DNA from: CAJQLB01 sp905479065
GTDB lineage: Bacteria; Bacteroidota; Bacteroidia; Flavobacteriales; Flavobacteriaceae
Direction of reading: 5' to 3'
DNA: 64,000 nt
NCBI GenBank assembly: GCA_943846735.1
Contig: OX044364.1
Location: 1,798,001 to 1,862,000, forward strand
Every line of letters begins with the position of its first letter. Positions within the stretch are counted from its first letter, which is position 1. Positions 25,791 to 34,888 of this stretch are shown here, piece after piece. The notes under the pieces were generated by a model. The model did no database searches and was not told the DNA's origin. It was given only the letters and a program-made list of their open reading frames with translations. Made by a program: the position numbers and the translations under genes.

Positions 25791-27344
25791 TTATAAATCA
25801 AACTTTATTCCTTGTGCCAAAGGTAGTTCATCAGAATAATTAACGGTGTTTGTTTGACGTCTCATATACACTTTCCAGGCATCAGAACCAGATTCTCGAC
25901 CGCCTCCTGTTTCTTTTTCACCTCCAAATGCACCCCCAATTTCAGCACCTGAAGTACCAATATTTACATTGGCAATCCCACAGTCTGAACCAGCATAGGA
26001 TAAGAATTTTTCTGCTTCTTTCATCTCATTAGTCATGATTGCAGAGGATAATCCCTGAGCCACGCCATTTTGTTTAGCAATGGCATTTTCAACATCTCCA
26101 GAATAAGTCATTAAATATAATATAGGTGCAAAAGTTTCATGTTGTACAATATCAAAATGATTTTTTGCTTCAATAATAGCAGGTTTTACGTAACAGCCAC
26201 TTTCATAACCTTCTCCCTTTAATACACCGCCTTCAACAAGAACATTACCCCCCTCAGTTTTTGCTTTTTCAATAGCCGACAGGTAAGTGTTTACTGAATC
26301 GTGATCAATTAATGGCCCAATGTGATTTGTTTCGTCTAATGGGTTACCAATGGTCAATTGACCGTAAGCTCCAACAATAGCGTCTCTTACTTTGGCATAA
26401 ACCGATTCATGAATAATTAAACGTCTTGTTGATGTGCAACGTTGTCCACAAGTTCCTACAGCACCAAAAACAGCGCCTGGAACAACCACTTTTAAATCAG
26501 CTGTTGGCGTAATGATAATGGCATTATTACCTCCTAATTCCAGTAACGATTTACCAAATCTTTCAGCAACTGTTGCACCGACAATACGTCCCATTCGTGT
26601 GGAGCCTGTTGCAGATATTAATGGAATTCTAGTGTCTGTAGTTAGCATTTCACCAACTTTATAATCTCCATTTATGATAGAAGAAATTCCTTCTGGTAAA
26701 TTGTTGTTCTTTAATATTTCTGCAATAATATTTTGACATGCTACCGCACAAAGAGGTGCTTTTTCTGAAGCTTTCCAGACACAAACGTCACCACATATCC
26801 ATGCTAATGCTGTATTCCAAGCCCAAACTGCTACTGGAAAATTAAATGCAGAAATAATTCCAACAACTCCTATTGGGTGCCACTGCTCTCGCATAACATG
26901 GCCTGGCCTTTCAGAAGGAATGGTTTGTCCATTCAATTGTCTGGAGAGTCCAACAGCAAAATCACATATATCAATCATTTCTTGTACCTCACCATAACCT
27001 TCTTGTAAAGATTTTCCCATTTCATAGGATACTAGTTTCCCTAAAGGCTCTTTTAAATCTCTAAGTTTATTCCCAAATTGGCGTACAATTTCTCCTCGTT
27101 GCGGTGCGGGCATGTCTCTCCAAGATAAAAAGGCCTTTGTTGCAGTTTCCATAACCTTATCATAATCTGCTCTAGTTGTTGTTTTTACCCGACCTATTAG
27201 TTGACCATCTACTGGAGAATATGAGTTTATAACCTCTCCATTAGAGAAGGACATAGATCCTGTTGAAGTGCCGTCATTTAAATCTTTAACGCCTAACTTT
27301 TTTAAAGCTTCTTTTATGCCAAAATCTTTAGCAATTACTCCCAT
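25791..27344 (-). CDS. amaB: ALDH7-type aldehyde dehydrogenase, probable alpha-aminoadipic semialdehyde dehydrogenase
   Basis: A 517-residue NAD-dependent aldehyde dehydrogenase. The catalytic Cys is in GTCGQRCTSTRRL and the general-base Glu in KSLLELGGNNAII; EIGGAFGGEKETGGGRESGS is typical of the ALDH7 (antiquitin) clade. That clade oxidises alpha-aminoadipate semialdehyde in lysine catabolism, so this is the likely role, though other lysine-degradation genes are not in the window. It is a single-gene unit. The symbol is assigned by clade resemblance only. Confidence 0.85.
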   Translation of the reverse strand: MGVIAKDFGIKEALKKLGVKDLNDGTSTGSMSFSNGEVINSYSPVDGQLIGRVKTTTRADYDKVMETATKAFLSWRDMPAPQRGEIVRQFGNKLRDLKEPLGKLVSYEMGKSLQEGYGEVQEMIDICDFAVGLSRQLNGQTIPSERPGHVMREQWHPIGVVGIISAFNFPVAVWAWNTALAWICGDVCVWKASEKAPLCAVACQNIIAEILKNNNLPEGISSIINGDYKVGEMLTTDTRIPLISATGSTRMGRIVGATVAERFGKSLLELGGNNAIIITPTADLKVVVPGAVFGAVGTCGQRCTSTRRLIIHESVYAKVRDAIVGAYGQLTIGNPLDETNHIGPLIDHDSVNTYLSAIEKAKTEGGNVLVEGGVLKGEGYESGCYVKPAIIEAKNHFDIVQHETFAPILYLMTYSGDVENAIAKQNGVAQGLSSAIMTNEMKEAEKFLSYAGSDCGIANVNIGTSGAEIGGAFGGEKETGGGRESGSDAWKVYMRRQTNTVNYSDELPLAQGIKFDL

Positions 27345-27377
27345 ATATTCAGTGTTTTTTAAATTAAAAATTTGACG

Positions 27378-27409
27378 CGAAGATACTAATAAATTAAATG
27401 TTGAATCAA
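27378..27409 (-). promoter_or_regulatory. Probable promoter of the ALDH7 gene
   Basis: On the minus strand TTG (27409-27407) and TATCTTCG (27385-27378) are separated by 21 nt. The -7 box has one mismatch to TAnnTTTG, but the spacing is good and the start codon lies 33 nt downstream. Confidence 0.4.
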
Positions 27410-27558
27410 GAATAATTCATCCTAACTGAAACTTTAAAAAGTTTTAAGAACACTTTAACAATGGCAAAACATCTAAGCTTCTCAAACCAATGGTACATAA
27501 ATATAGAAGAAGACGTTTGACTCTTCTTATTGTAAATTATGAATTAAAAACACCGCTT

Positions 27559-28455
27559 ATGTTACTTCGATTATTAATTATTACTGGCCTATTATCAAAT
27601 TTCTCTTTGGCACAAGACATTCAATATGTAGCCGCAGAGAACGGATTAATTATTAGAGAACAACCAAATCAGGGAGCGCTCAAATTAGAAGTGCTTGATT
27701 ATGGAACTGCTTTAGAAATTGTTGAGTACACCGATTTACAACTTGATCTCGTTGATGGCGGAAAGAAATTATCGGGTAAATGGGTTAAAGTGAGAAGCAC
27801 TGACGCCTATGACTTATTTGAAGAGGGGTACGTATTTAACGGCTACCTAACTGAAGACGTCTTAGATAGACGCTTTAAAGTGATCTATGATAAATTTGCT
27901 GTTTCCATCAAAGATCTACCAAGAAAAACAACCAGTAGAACAACATTTAATTCAGACTTTAATGATATTTTGTTCTATACGTTAGAGCCCAATGAAACTC
28001 TTGAAAACAAAGTGGTCATCATTAAACATCATCAAGATTTCCGTAGTATTAAAGTGTTTCAAAAACACGAAAACAGTATCGCTATTTCAGATAACAAGTC
28101 ACATGCAGATATTATTAATTGGAAGCATTACTATTCTAGCTGGAAACCCTTAAAAACTATTAAAAATCATTTGCAATTTAAAACCTCTAATATTTCTAAA
28201 AAAGAAGCCACAAAGTTCATTGATGTTAATTTAGACTCTCTAAAAGCAGTCGTTAAAGACGCTTGCGGAACAGCGTGGAGTGACTCAATCAAGAACGTTA
28301 AATCCCTTGATGACAGCCCTATAAATATTGTTGTTAGTAAAATGTATTTACGTATCTTAATGACTGATATGAACGGTGAAGAAACAGAGAAAATACTCAT
28401 CTTTGAATTATCAATAGACCATGAACAAAACGATAAATTATATGCAAAAATTTAA
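27559..28455 (+). CDS. Exported SH3-domain protein of unknown function
   Basis: I start at the ATG giving MLLRLLIITGLLSNFSLAQ, a clear signal peptide; an ATG 69 nt upstream would add a basic stretch before it. The mature part has a bacterial SH3-like domain (about residues 23-100: YVAAENGLIIREQPNQGALK, then a closing GYVFNGYLTED). About 190 further residues contain no motif I know. Such proteins are often periplasmic and bind peptidoglycan or protein partners. The next gene overlaps the 3' end. Confidence 0.7.
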   Translation: MLLRLLIITGLLSNFSLAQDIQYVAAENGLIIREQPNQGALKLEVLDYGTALEIVEYTDLQLDLVDGGKKLSGKWVKVRSTDAYDLFEEGYVFNGYLTEDVLDRRFKVIYDKFAVSIKDLPRKTTSRTTFNSDFNDILFYTLEPNETLENKVVIIKHHQDFRSIKVFQKHENSIAISDNKSHADIINWKHYYSSWKPLKTIKNHLQFKTSNISKKEATKFIDVNLDSLKAVVKDACGTAWSDSIKNVKSLDDSPINIVVSKMYLRILMTDMNGEETEKILIFELSIDHEQNDKLYAKI

Positions 28456-28747
28456 TCCTTATTATGCAGTCATTTTTACTTCTAAATTGACTAATAATAC
28501 TGATGGCTATGAGGATATGGCGGCAAACATGATTCGTCTTGCAAAACAGCAACAAGGTTTCCGTGGTTTCGATAACGCTCGAAACCAAATCGGTATCTCC
28601 GTGAGTTATTGGGACGATTTGGAATCTATTAAAAAGTGGAAACGCAACACTGATCATCTCATAGCACAACAACAAGGAAAAGAGCAATGGTATCAGTGGT
28701 ATCACACCCGAATTTGTAAGGTAGAACACGAATACAATATGAATTAA
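28442..28747 (+). CDS. Antibiotic biosynthesis monooxygenase (ABM) family protein
   Basis: A roughly 101-residue ferredoxin-like fold protein: YYAVIFTSKLTNN begins the first strand, YEDMAANMIRLAKQQQGFRG the first helix, and ISVSYWDDLESIKKWK is the conserved W-x-s-x-e-s-x-k-x-W block. ABM proteins include small monooxygenases and heme-degrading enzymes; the role here is unknown. An ATG seven codons upstream is an alternative start. Either start overlaps the SH3-domain gene, so the two are coupled, and dinB follows after 18 nt. Confidence 0.85.
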   Translation: MQKFNPYYAVIFTSKLTNNTDGYEDMAANMIRLAKQQQGFRGFDNARNQIGISVSYWDDLESIKKWKRNTDHLIAQQQGKEQWYQWYHTRICKVEHEYNMN

Positions 28748-28765
28748 TAGTGTTACAACAACAGC

Positions 28766-29863
28766 ATGACCACTCGTATTAGTCAAAGAAAGATCATCCA
28801 TATTGATATGGATGCTTTTTACGCTTCTGTTGAGCAAATGGATGACCCAAGTATTAAGGGCAAACCAGTGGCCGTTGGTGGAGGTGGAAGCCGAGGAGTT
28901 ATAAGTGCTGCTAGTTATGAAGCGAGAGCCTATGGTGTGAAAAGTGCTATGTCTGGAACTTTAGCAGTTAAATTATGTCCTCATCTTATTTTTGTTCGCC
29001 CACGTTTTGAACGTTACAGTGAAATATCTAAACAGGTCAAAAAGATCTTTTTTGATTATACTGATCTGGTAGAGCCCTTATCCATGGATGAAGCATATTT
29101 AGATGTTACCCAAAATAAAAAAGGAAATCCTAGCGCATCGCTCATCGCAAAAGAAATTAGAGATCATATTTTTAGAAATGTTGGACTTACAGCGTCTGCT
29201 GGAATTAGCATCAACAAATTTGTTGCAAAAATCGCAAGTGACTACAATAAGCCAAACGGACAAAAAACGGTAGCGCCTGAGTCAGTGATTGAATTTCTTG
29301 AAGCTCTAGATATCAGAAAATTTTACGGCATTGGTAAAGTAACTGCAGAAAAAATGTATGATAAAGGTATTTTTAATGGCCGTGATTTAAAAACCAAATC
29401 AAGGGAGTATTTAGAACATCATTTTGGAAAATCTGGAGGCTCTTACTATGATATTGTACGGGGTATTCACAACAGTGCTGTAAAACCAAATCGTACCAGA
29501 AAGTCCCTGGCTGCTGAGCGCACGTTTCACAAAAATCTGACTAGTGAAATTTTTATGTTTGAAAAATTAGACACCATCGCTGAAGAGGTTTCTAAACGAC
29601 TAAGCAATAGCAATCTTGCTGGTAAAACCGTTACCCTCAAAATAAAATACAGTGACTTTAGTCTAAAAACAAGAAGTAAGAGCTTACCTTATTACGTCAG
29701 CGATAAGGCTATCATTTTAGATGTTGCCAAAACATTACTTCTTCAAGATTCCATGGAAGAATCTGTGAGGTTACTTGGGATTTCTATAGCTAATTTAAAT
29801 AATGTAACTAAAACAATGACACCCTCCAAAAGTGTCAGTGCTCAATTGAGTTTTGAGTTTTAA
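28766..29863 (+). CDS. dinB: DNA polymerase IV (Y-family translesion polymerase)
   Basis: A 365-residue error-prone polymerase for lesion bypass. The metal-binding motifs are IHIDMDAFYASVEQ (about residues 11-24) and LSMDEAYLDVT (about 103-113); the helix-hairpin-helix thumb KFYGIGKVTAEKMYDKGI and a C-terminal little-finger domain follow. There is no obvious C-terminal beta-clamp motif except the final QLSFEF, which fits the clamp-binding consensus QLxLF loosely. Its stop codon shares bases with that of the convergent pyk gene. Confidence 0.95.
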   Translation: MTTRISQRKIIHIDMDAFYASVEQMDDPSIKGKPVAVGGGGSRGVISAASYEARAYGVKSAMSGTLAVKLCPHLIFVRPRFERYSEISKQVKKIFFDYTDLVEPLSMDEAYLDVTQNKKGNPSASLIAKEIRDHIFRNVGLTASAGISINKFVAKIASDYNKPNGQKTVAPESVIEFLEALDIRKFYGIGKVTAEKMYDKGIFNGRDLKTKSREYLEHHFGKSGGSYYDIVRGIHNSAVKPNRTRKSLAAERTFHKNLTSEIFMFEKLDTIAEEVSKRLSNSNLAGKTVTLKIKYSDFSLKTRSKSLPYYVSDKAIILDVAKTLLLQDSMEESVRLLGISIANLNNVTKTMTPSKSVSAQLSFEF

Positions 29864-31308
29864 AAAGAACAGGTTGTGATCTCTGTTACTCGCAATGTAT
29901 TAACCATTCCTTTTTCTTGTATTGGCATTGCGGCTAAACTAATCAACATATCTCCTGATTCAAGATATCCTTTTTTACAAGCAATGACATTAACATCGTC
30001 AATTGTTTCATCCGTACTCACAAATTTATCATAATAAAACGCTTTCACGCCCCACAGAAGATTAAGTTGAGTTAAAATTCGCTTATTTGATGTAAATACT
30101 AAAATATGTGCTGCCGGTCGCCAAGCCGAAATCTGAAAGGCGGTATACCCACTATTCGTTAGGGTTGAAATAGCTTTGGCATTAATTTCATTAGCCATAT
30201 TTGCAGCATGATAACAAATGGATTTTGTTATATAACGATTGGTTCTAATATGTGGTGGTGATTGTGGCACTTTAATAAGCGCAGAGTCCTCCACGCTCAT
30301 GAGTATACTACTCATTTTTTCAATAACTTGTACCGGGTATTGACCTACTGAAGTTTCTCCAGACAGCATCACAGCATCAGCCCCATCCATCACTGAATTA
30401 GCAACGTCATTAACCTCTGCACGAGTTGGTGTTAAACTTGTAATCATCGACTCCATCATTTGAGTGGCAATGATTACAGGAATTCGAGCACGCTTTGCTC
30501 TCAATACTAATTGCTTTTGAATCAATGGCACCTCTTGAGCTGGTATTTCAACACCCAAATCTCCTCGAGCAACCATCAAGCCATCACAAAAAGCAACAAT
30601 CTTATCAATATTTTCAACAGCCTCTGGTTTCTCAATTTTAGCAATGATTGGTATTTTAGCACTGCTATGCTCTTGAATGATTTCTTGAAGCTGAATCAGG
30701 TCCTCAGCATGTCTTACAAATGATAAAGCAAGCCAATCAACATTTTGACTTATTGCAAAAATAGCGTCCTTTATATCTTTTTCTGTAAGCGCCGGTTGAG
30801 AGATATCGGTATTGGGAAGGTTAACTCCTTTTCGGGACTTCAACGGACCTCCTTGAATAACTTTTGCTTTAACTTCAGACTTCTTATCCGTTGATACAAC
30901 TTCAAAAATTAATTTACCGTCATCTAAAAGAATTCGTTCGCCTGGTTTTGCGTCTTGTGGAAAACGATCATAGGTCATATAAACACGCTTTTTAGTGCCC
31001 ATAAATCGTTCTCCTGTAACAAATAAAATCGTATCTCCTTCGCTAACAACAACCTCCTCTTTCATGGTGCCAACCCTTAACTTTGGCCCTTGTAAATCTG
31101 CAAGTATCGCCGCATTATAACCAAACTCATCATTCAACTCACGAATCATTGTGATTCTTTCGGATACATCTGTGTAATCAGCATGAGAAAAATTAATCCT
31201 AAAAACATTTACTCCTGCTTCAAGCATTGCTTTCAACACCTTCTTCGTGCTTGTCGCTGGCCCCAAAGTTGCTACTATTTTCGTCTTTTTTATGTTTATT
31301 GCCATCAA
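29860..31308 (-). CDS. pyk: Pyruvate kinase
   Basis: Converts phosphoenolpyruvate and ADP to pyruvate and ATP. KTKIVATLGPAT opens the TIM barrel, IIAKIEKPEAVENI carries the catalytic Lys, and AVMLSGETSVGQYP is a family signature near residue 315. The length of 482 residues is normal. Its start overlaps the stop of the upstream IPExxxVDY gene by 4 nt, an arrangement that is characteristic of Flavobacteriia as far as I recall. Confidence 0.97.
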   Translation of the reverse strand: MMAINIKKTKIVATLGPATSTKKVLKAMLEAGVNVFRINFSHADYTDVSERITMIRELNDEFGYNAAILADLQGPKLRVGTMKEEVVVSEGDTILFVTGERFMGTKKRVYMTYDRFPQDAKPGERILLDDGKLIFEVVSTDKKSEVKAKVIQGGPLKSRKGVNLPNTDISQPALTEKDIKDAIFAISQNVDWLALSFVRHAEDLIQLQEIIQEHSSAKIPIIAKIEKPEAVENIDKIVAFCDGLMVARGDLGVEIPAQEVPLIQKQLVLRAKRARIPVIIATQMMESMITSLTPTRAEVNDVANSVMDGADAVMLSGETSVGQYPVQVIEKMSSILMSVEDSALIKVPQSPPHIRTNRYITKSICYHAANMANEINAKAISTLTNSGYTAFQISAWRPAAHILVFTSNKRILTQLNLLWGVKAFYYDKFVSTDETIDDVNVIACKKGYLESGDMLISLAAMPIQEKGMVNTLRVTEITTCSF

Positions 31309-31787
31309 TTAAATATTAAATTATTTTTTGACTTTAAGTGCTTTACATCAACATCATATACCGTTACAACTTGCGGTATTCTCTGAATCTCACTTGTGAT
31401 TTGCTTTATATTTAATTTAAAGTCATCATTAACTATTTTCAAGAAATAATTAACTGTTTTATGTTCAGGAATTAAATTGTATTTTTTAATAATCTTTGAG
31501 GACGAGGCAAAAAGTGATCCCTTTGTAGCCTTGTCAGCTTCTTCCTTTACGCATATATTGGAAATTAAATTCCATGAGGACTGGTTAATTAAATCCTCCC
31601 ACTGATATATCGAATAAAAACCCGAGGCTTGTTCAAAGTCTAAATCGTGAACATAACGTTTTAAATTAATATATAAATATTGATTTAAAAGGTAGGCTAA
31701 ACGATAATCATCTATTGCACAATGTATAGCTAATAATAAATAATCGTCATTGTCAAAATCATCTACTAATAACTTATGAACGGCCAT
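31305..31787 (-). CDS. IPExxxVDY-type protein
   Basis: A 160-residue soluble protein. The family-defining block is present as LIPEHKTVNYFLKI (Asn in place of the Asp) near residue 120. The N-terminal part is helical and acidic (DFDNDDYLLLAIHCAIDDYR). The family is limited to Bacteroidota and has no known function. It is translationally coupled to pyk through a 4-nt overlap, which suggests a possible role connected with pyruvate kinase. Confidence 0.8.
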   Translation of the reverse strand: MAVHKLLVDDFDNDDYLLLAIHCAIDDYRLAYLLNQYLYINLKRYVHDLDFEQASGFYSIYQWEDLINQSSWNLISNICVKEEADKATKGSLFASSSKIIKKYNLIPEHKTVNYFLKIVNDDFKLNIKQITSEIQRIPQVVTVYDVDVKHLKSKNNLIFN

Positions 31788-31854
31788 TTTTACAAAATTC
31801 TACGATGTAAATATAATATTTTGACTTCATTAAATGATATGCAATGAATGAATC

Positions 31855-31888
31855 TTAAAAAGAATTAACTACGAAAACGTTGTAGTTT
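31855..31888 (-). terminator. Probable terminator of the acpP-fabF-rnc operon
   Basis: On the minus strand AACTAC and GTAGTT form a 6-bp stem around a 9-nt loop, followed by AATTCTTTTTAA. It lies 10 nt after the rnc stop, which separates the fatty-acid/rnc unit from the IPExxxVDY-pyk unit. Confidence 0.5.
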
Positions 31889-31897
31889 CATTATTAT

Positions 31898-32638
31898 TTA
31901 TAACGCTCTTGAAATTTTTGTCTGGAAAGCAAAAAAGGCTCGCTTAGAAGCTTTTTCTTCAGCCTTCTTTTTAGATGTAGCTCGTGCCTTTGAAATAATC
32001 TTATTGTTTATAGAAAGTTTTACCGAGAAATGTCTAGTATCATCATTCCCCGTATCTTCATAAACATTGTAATTAAACGTCTTCTTTTCCTTTTGACACC
32101 ATTCAATTAGCAAGCTTTTATAACTAATCACCTTCCCTTCCAATTTTTGAATATCTACATGTGGTATAATGACTCGATTAAAGATAAATCGTTCACAATA
32201 ATCGTATCCTCTATCGAGATAAATTGCACCAACCAATGCTTCAAAAAGGTTTCCGTGAATGTTATTGCCAAAATTGTCCTTAGCAATTTTGGATTGTACA
32301 AGGTCTATCAAATTTAACTCTTTTCCGAGCTCATTTAGGTGGTCTCGACTTACAATCTTTGATCGCATTTTAGTTAAATACCCTTCATCCCCCTGAGGTA
32401 CTTCGTTAAACAAATGAGAGGCAATTACAGCTCCCAACATCGCATCTCCAACAAATTCTAAACGCTCATAGTTTATGGGCGTACCTTCTTTATCCCTTAT
32501 GTTCATGGACCGATGTGTAAAAGCCTTATTATAAAATTTCATATTAAGGGGTTTAAAGCCTAAAATATGTTTAATCTGAATAAAAAAATTCCCGCCTTTA
32601 TTAGAACGGGAATTGAATATGTTACGAACGAAGTTCAT
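31898..32638 (-). CDS. rnc: Ribonuclease III
   Basis: Cleaves double-stranded RNA in rRNA maturation and mRNA turnover. The catalytic signature ERLEFVGDAMLGAVIASHL starts at residue 58. The second active-site block is GNLFEALVGAIYLDRGYD, and a double-stranded RNA-binding domain occupies about residues 165-240 with KARATSKKKAEEKASKRA. The length of 246 residues is normal. The gene follows fabF after 5 nt; acpP-fabF-rnc is a common order in Bacteroidota. Confidence 0.96.
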   Translation of the reverse strand: MNFVRNIFNSRSNKGGNFFIQIKHILGFKPLNMKFYNKAFTHRSMNIRDKEGTPINYERLEFVGDAMLGAVIASHLFNEVPQGDEGYLTKMRSKIVSRDHLNELGKELNLIDLVQSKIAKDNFGNNIHGNLFEALVGAIYLDRGYDYCERFIFNRVIIPHVDIQKLEGKVISYKSLLIEWCQKEKKTFNYNVYEDTGNDDTRHFSVKLSINNKIISKARATSKKKAEEKASKRAFFAFQTKISRAL

Positions 32639-32643
32639 TCAGT

Positions 32644-33894
32644 TTAATCTAATTTCTTAAATAATACACAAGCATTATGGCCTCCAAAACCGAACGTATT
32701 ACTCATGGCAATGTTTACAGTTCGTTTCTGAGCTTTGTTTAATGTTAAATTTAAATTTGAATCAATATTATCGTCACTCGTGTTGTGATTAATTGTTGGC
32801 GGTATGATTCCATGCTCCATTGCAAGAATAGCAGAAATAGACTCAATAGCCCCTGCAGCCCCTAAAAGATGACCTGTCATGGATTTTGTTGAATTAATAT
32901 TTATATTTTTGGCATGCTCACCAAAAACTTCCGTTATTGCTTTTAATTCCGCAACATCTCCTAAAGGTGTGGAAGTCCCGTGTGTGTTAATATGATCAAC
33001 TTCCTCAGGAGAGACACCAGCATTTTCTAAGCAATGCCTCATCACAGCAATAACCCCAATCCCTTCTGGATGAGGTGCAGTCATGTGGTGTGCATCAGAT
33101 GACATTCCTCCACCGAGCACTTCGGCATAAATACGGGCTCCTCTGGCCTTTGCATGTTCATATTCTTCCAAAACAATAGCGCCAGCACCTTCCCCTAAAA
33201 CAAATCCATCTCTTGTAGCATCAAAAGGCCTTGACGCCGTTTCTGGACTTTCATTTCTAGTTGATAAGGCGTGCATTGCATTAAAACCTCCAATACCAGC
33301 TATGGTAACTGCGGCTTCACTACCTCCTGTAACAATGACATCACAATGCCCTAATCGTATATAATTAAGAGCATCAATCATCGCGTTTGCAGAGGATGCA
33401 CACGCTGAAACAGTAGTGTAATTTGGCCCCATAAAACCATGTTTTATAGAAATATTTCCCGGGGCAATATCTGCAATCATTTTAGGAATAAAAAATGGGT
33501 TGAATCGTGGCGTACCATCTCCCTGAGAAAAATTCAAAACCTCATTTTGAAAGGTTTCTAAGCCACCAATTCCAGCTCCCCAAATAACACCTACACGAAG
33601 TTTATTAACGGTGTCTAGGTCTAGATTAGCATCTATAATGGCTTCATCTGAAGCCACCATAGCATACTGAGTGAATCTATCCATTTTACGCGCATCTTTT
33701 CTATTGAGAAAGTCAGTAGCGTTAAAATTCTTTAATTCACAAGCAAATTTTGTCTTGAACTTTTCAGTATCAAAATACGTTATCGGTGCTGCGCCACTTT
33801 TTCCATTAACAAGGGCATCCCAATATTCATCCTTGGTATTCCCTATTGGAGTTAATGCACCTAGCCCAGTAACTACAACTCGCTTCAAATTCAT
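32644..33894 (-). CDS. fabF: Beta-ketoacyl-ACP synthase II
   Basis: Elongates acyl-ACP with malonyl-ACP in type II fatty acid synthesis. The catalytic Cys165 is in TVSACASSAN; the two His residues are in HINTHGTSTPLGD and SMTGHLLGAAG. The length of 416 residues is normal. It follows acpP by 14 nt, so carrier protein and condensing enzyme are made from one message. Confidence 0.97.
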   Translation of the reverse strand: MNLKRVVVTGLGALTPIGNTKDEYWDALVNGKSGAAPITYFDTEKFKTKFACELKNFNATDFLNRKDARKMDRFTQYAMVASDEAIIDANLDLDTVNKLRVGVIWGAGIGGLETFQNEVLNFSQGDGTPRFNPFFIPKMIADIAPGNISIKHGFMGPNYTTVSACASSANAMIDALNYIRLGHCDVIVTGGSEAAVTIAGIGGFNAMHALSTRNESPETASRPFDATRDGFVLGEGAGAIVLEEYEHAKARGARIYAEVLGGGMSSDAHHMTAPHPEGIGVIAVMRHCLENAGVSPEEVDHINTHGTSTPLGDVAELKAITEVFGEHAKNININSTKSMTGHLLGAAGAIESISAILAMEHGIIPPTINHNTSDDNIDSNLNLTLNKAQKRTVNIAMSNTFGFGGHNACVLFKKLD

Positions 33895-33908
33895 AAAAAA
33901 ATCGTTAC

Positions 33909-34142
33909 TTATTTTGCGTCTTCAATATACGAAATTGCTTGACCAACTGTAGCAATATTCTCAGCTTGATCATCTGGAATTTGAATATCGAATTCTTTTT
34001 CGAATTCCATAATCAACTCTACAGTGTCCAATGAATCTGCTCCCAAGTCATTTGTAAAGCTTGCTTCAGTTACAACTTCGTTTTCATCAACACCTAATTT
34101 GTCTACGATAATCGCTTTTACTCTTGATGCAATGTCTGACAT
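33909..34142 (-). CDS. acpP: Acyl carrier protein
   Basis: A 77-residue acidic carrier protein. Ser37 in GADSLDTVELIM is the site of phosphopantetheine attachment. It carries growing acyl chains for FabF encoded next to it. First gene of the acpP-fabF-rnc operon, with an exact -7 promoter element 30 nt upstream. Confidence 0.98.
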   Translation of the reverse strand: MSDIASRVKAIIVDKLGVDENEVVTEASFTNDLGADSLDTVELIMEFEKEFDIQIPDDQAENIATVGQAISYIEDAK

Positions 34143-34172
34143 AATTTTTAGTTTTAAGTTTTAATTAGGGTG

Positions 34173-34180
34173 CAAAAATA
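34173..34180 (-). promoter_or_regulatory. Promoter -7 element of acpP
   Basis: The minus strand reads TATTTTTG, an exact TAnnTTTG match, 30 nt upstream of the acpP start. No TTG is found at the -33 position. Confidence 0.5.
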
Positions 34181-34321
34181 AAAAACTTTATTTTAAAACG
34201 CAGGTTTACTAAAAAAATGTGAGCCTTATTTACATATTTTAATTTTTAGAATTTTCTTTTGCTTCAATTTGTTGAAAATTATTCCTTTTATTTGTGATTA
34301 TTATTCTTACTTTTTTGAACA

Positions 34322-34888
34322 ATGAAACAAATTGTCATTTTTGCTTCCGGTAGTGGATCCAATGCTGAAAACATAATTAGATATTTTAGCCAACGAAACA
34401 ATGCAAAAGTGGTACGCGTTTTCACAAATAATTCACGAGCAACAGTTCTTGAACGATGTGAAAGACATCGCATAGACACGCACCTTTTTAATCGTGAAGC
34501 TTTACTGCAGACAAATGAAGTACGCAATGCCTTGATTAATATAAATCCAGATTTGATTGTCCTCGCAGGGTTTTTGTTGAAAATTCCAAGCGCCATTATA
34601 TCATCATTTCCAAATAAAATTATTAATATTCATCCTGCTTTATTACCAAAGTACGGAGGTAAAGGGATGTATGGAATGCATGTGCACAAAGCGGTTGTCT
34701 CCAATAAAGAAATCGAAACAGGTATTACCATTCACTACGTAAATAAAAACTATGACGAGGGTGCAATGATTTTTCAGGTAAAATGTAAAATCTCTTCCTT
34801 GGATACACCCGAGAGTGTTGCTGCAAAAATCCATACGTTAGAGATGCAACATTTTCCTGTAATTATTAACAGTTTACTCAATGACTAA
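34322..34888 (+). CDS. purN: Phosphoribosylglycinamide formyltransferase
   Basis: Transfers a formyl group from 10-formyltetrahydrofolate to GAR in purine synthesis. The phosphate loop ASGSGSNAENI is at residues 8-18, and the catalytic Asn102, His104 (INIHPALLPKYGG) and Asp145 (NYDEGAMIF) are all present. The length of 188 residues is normal. It overlaps the RNase H gene by 8 nt and lies in a run of plus-strand genes that ends with amidophosphoribosyltransferase, so two purine genes share this locus. Confidence 0.96.
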   Translation: MKQIVIFASGSGSNAENIIRYFSQRNNAKVVRVFTNNSRATVLERCERHRIDTHLFNREALLQTNEVRNALININPDLIVLAGFLLKIPSAIISSFPNKIINIHPALLPKYGGKGMYGMHVHKAVVSNKEIETGITIHYVNKNYDEGAMIFQVKCKISSLDTPESVAAKIHTLEMQHFPVIINSLLND

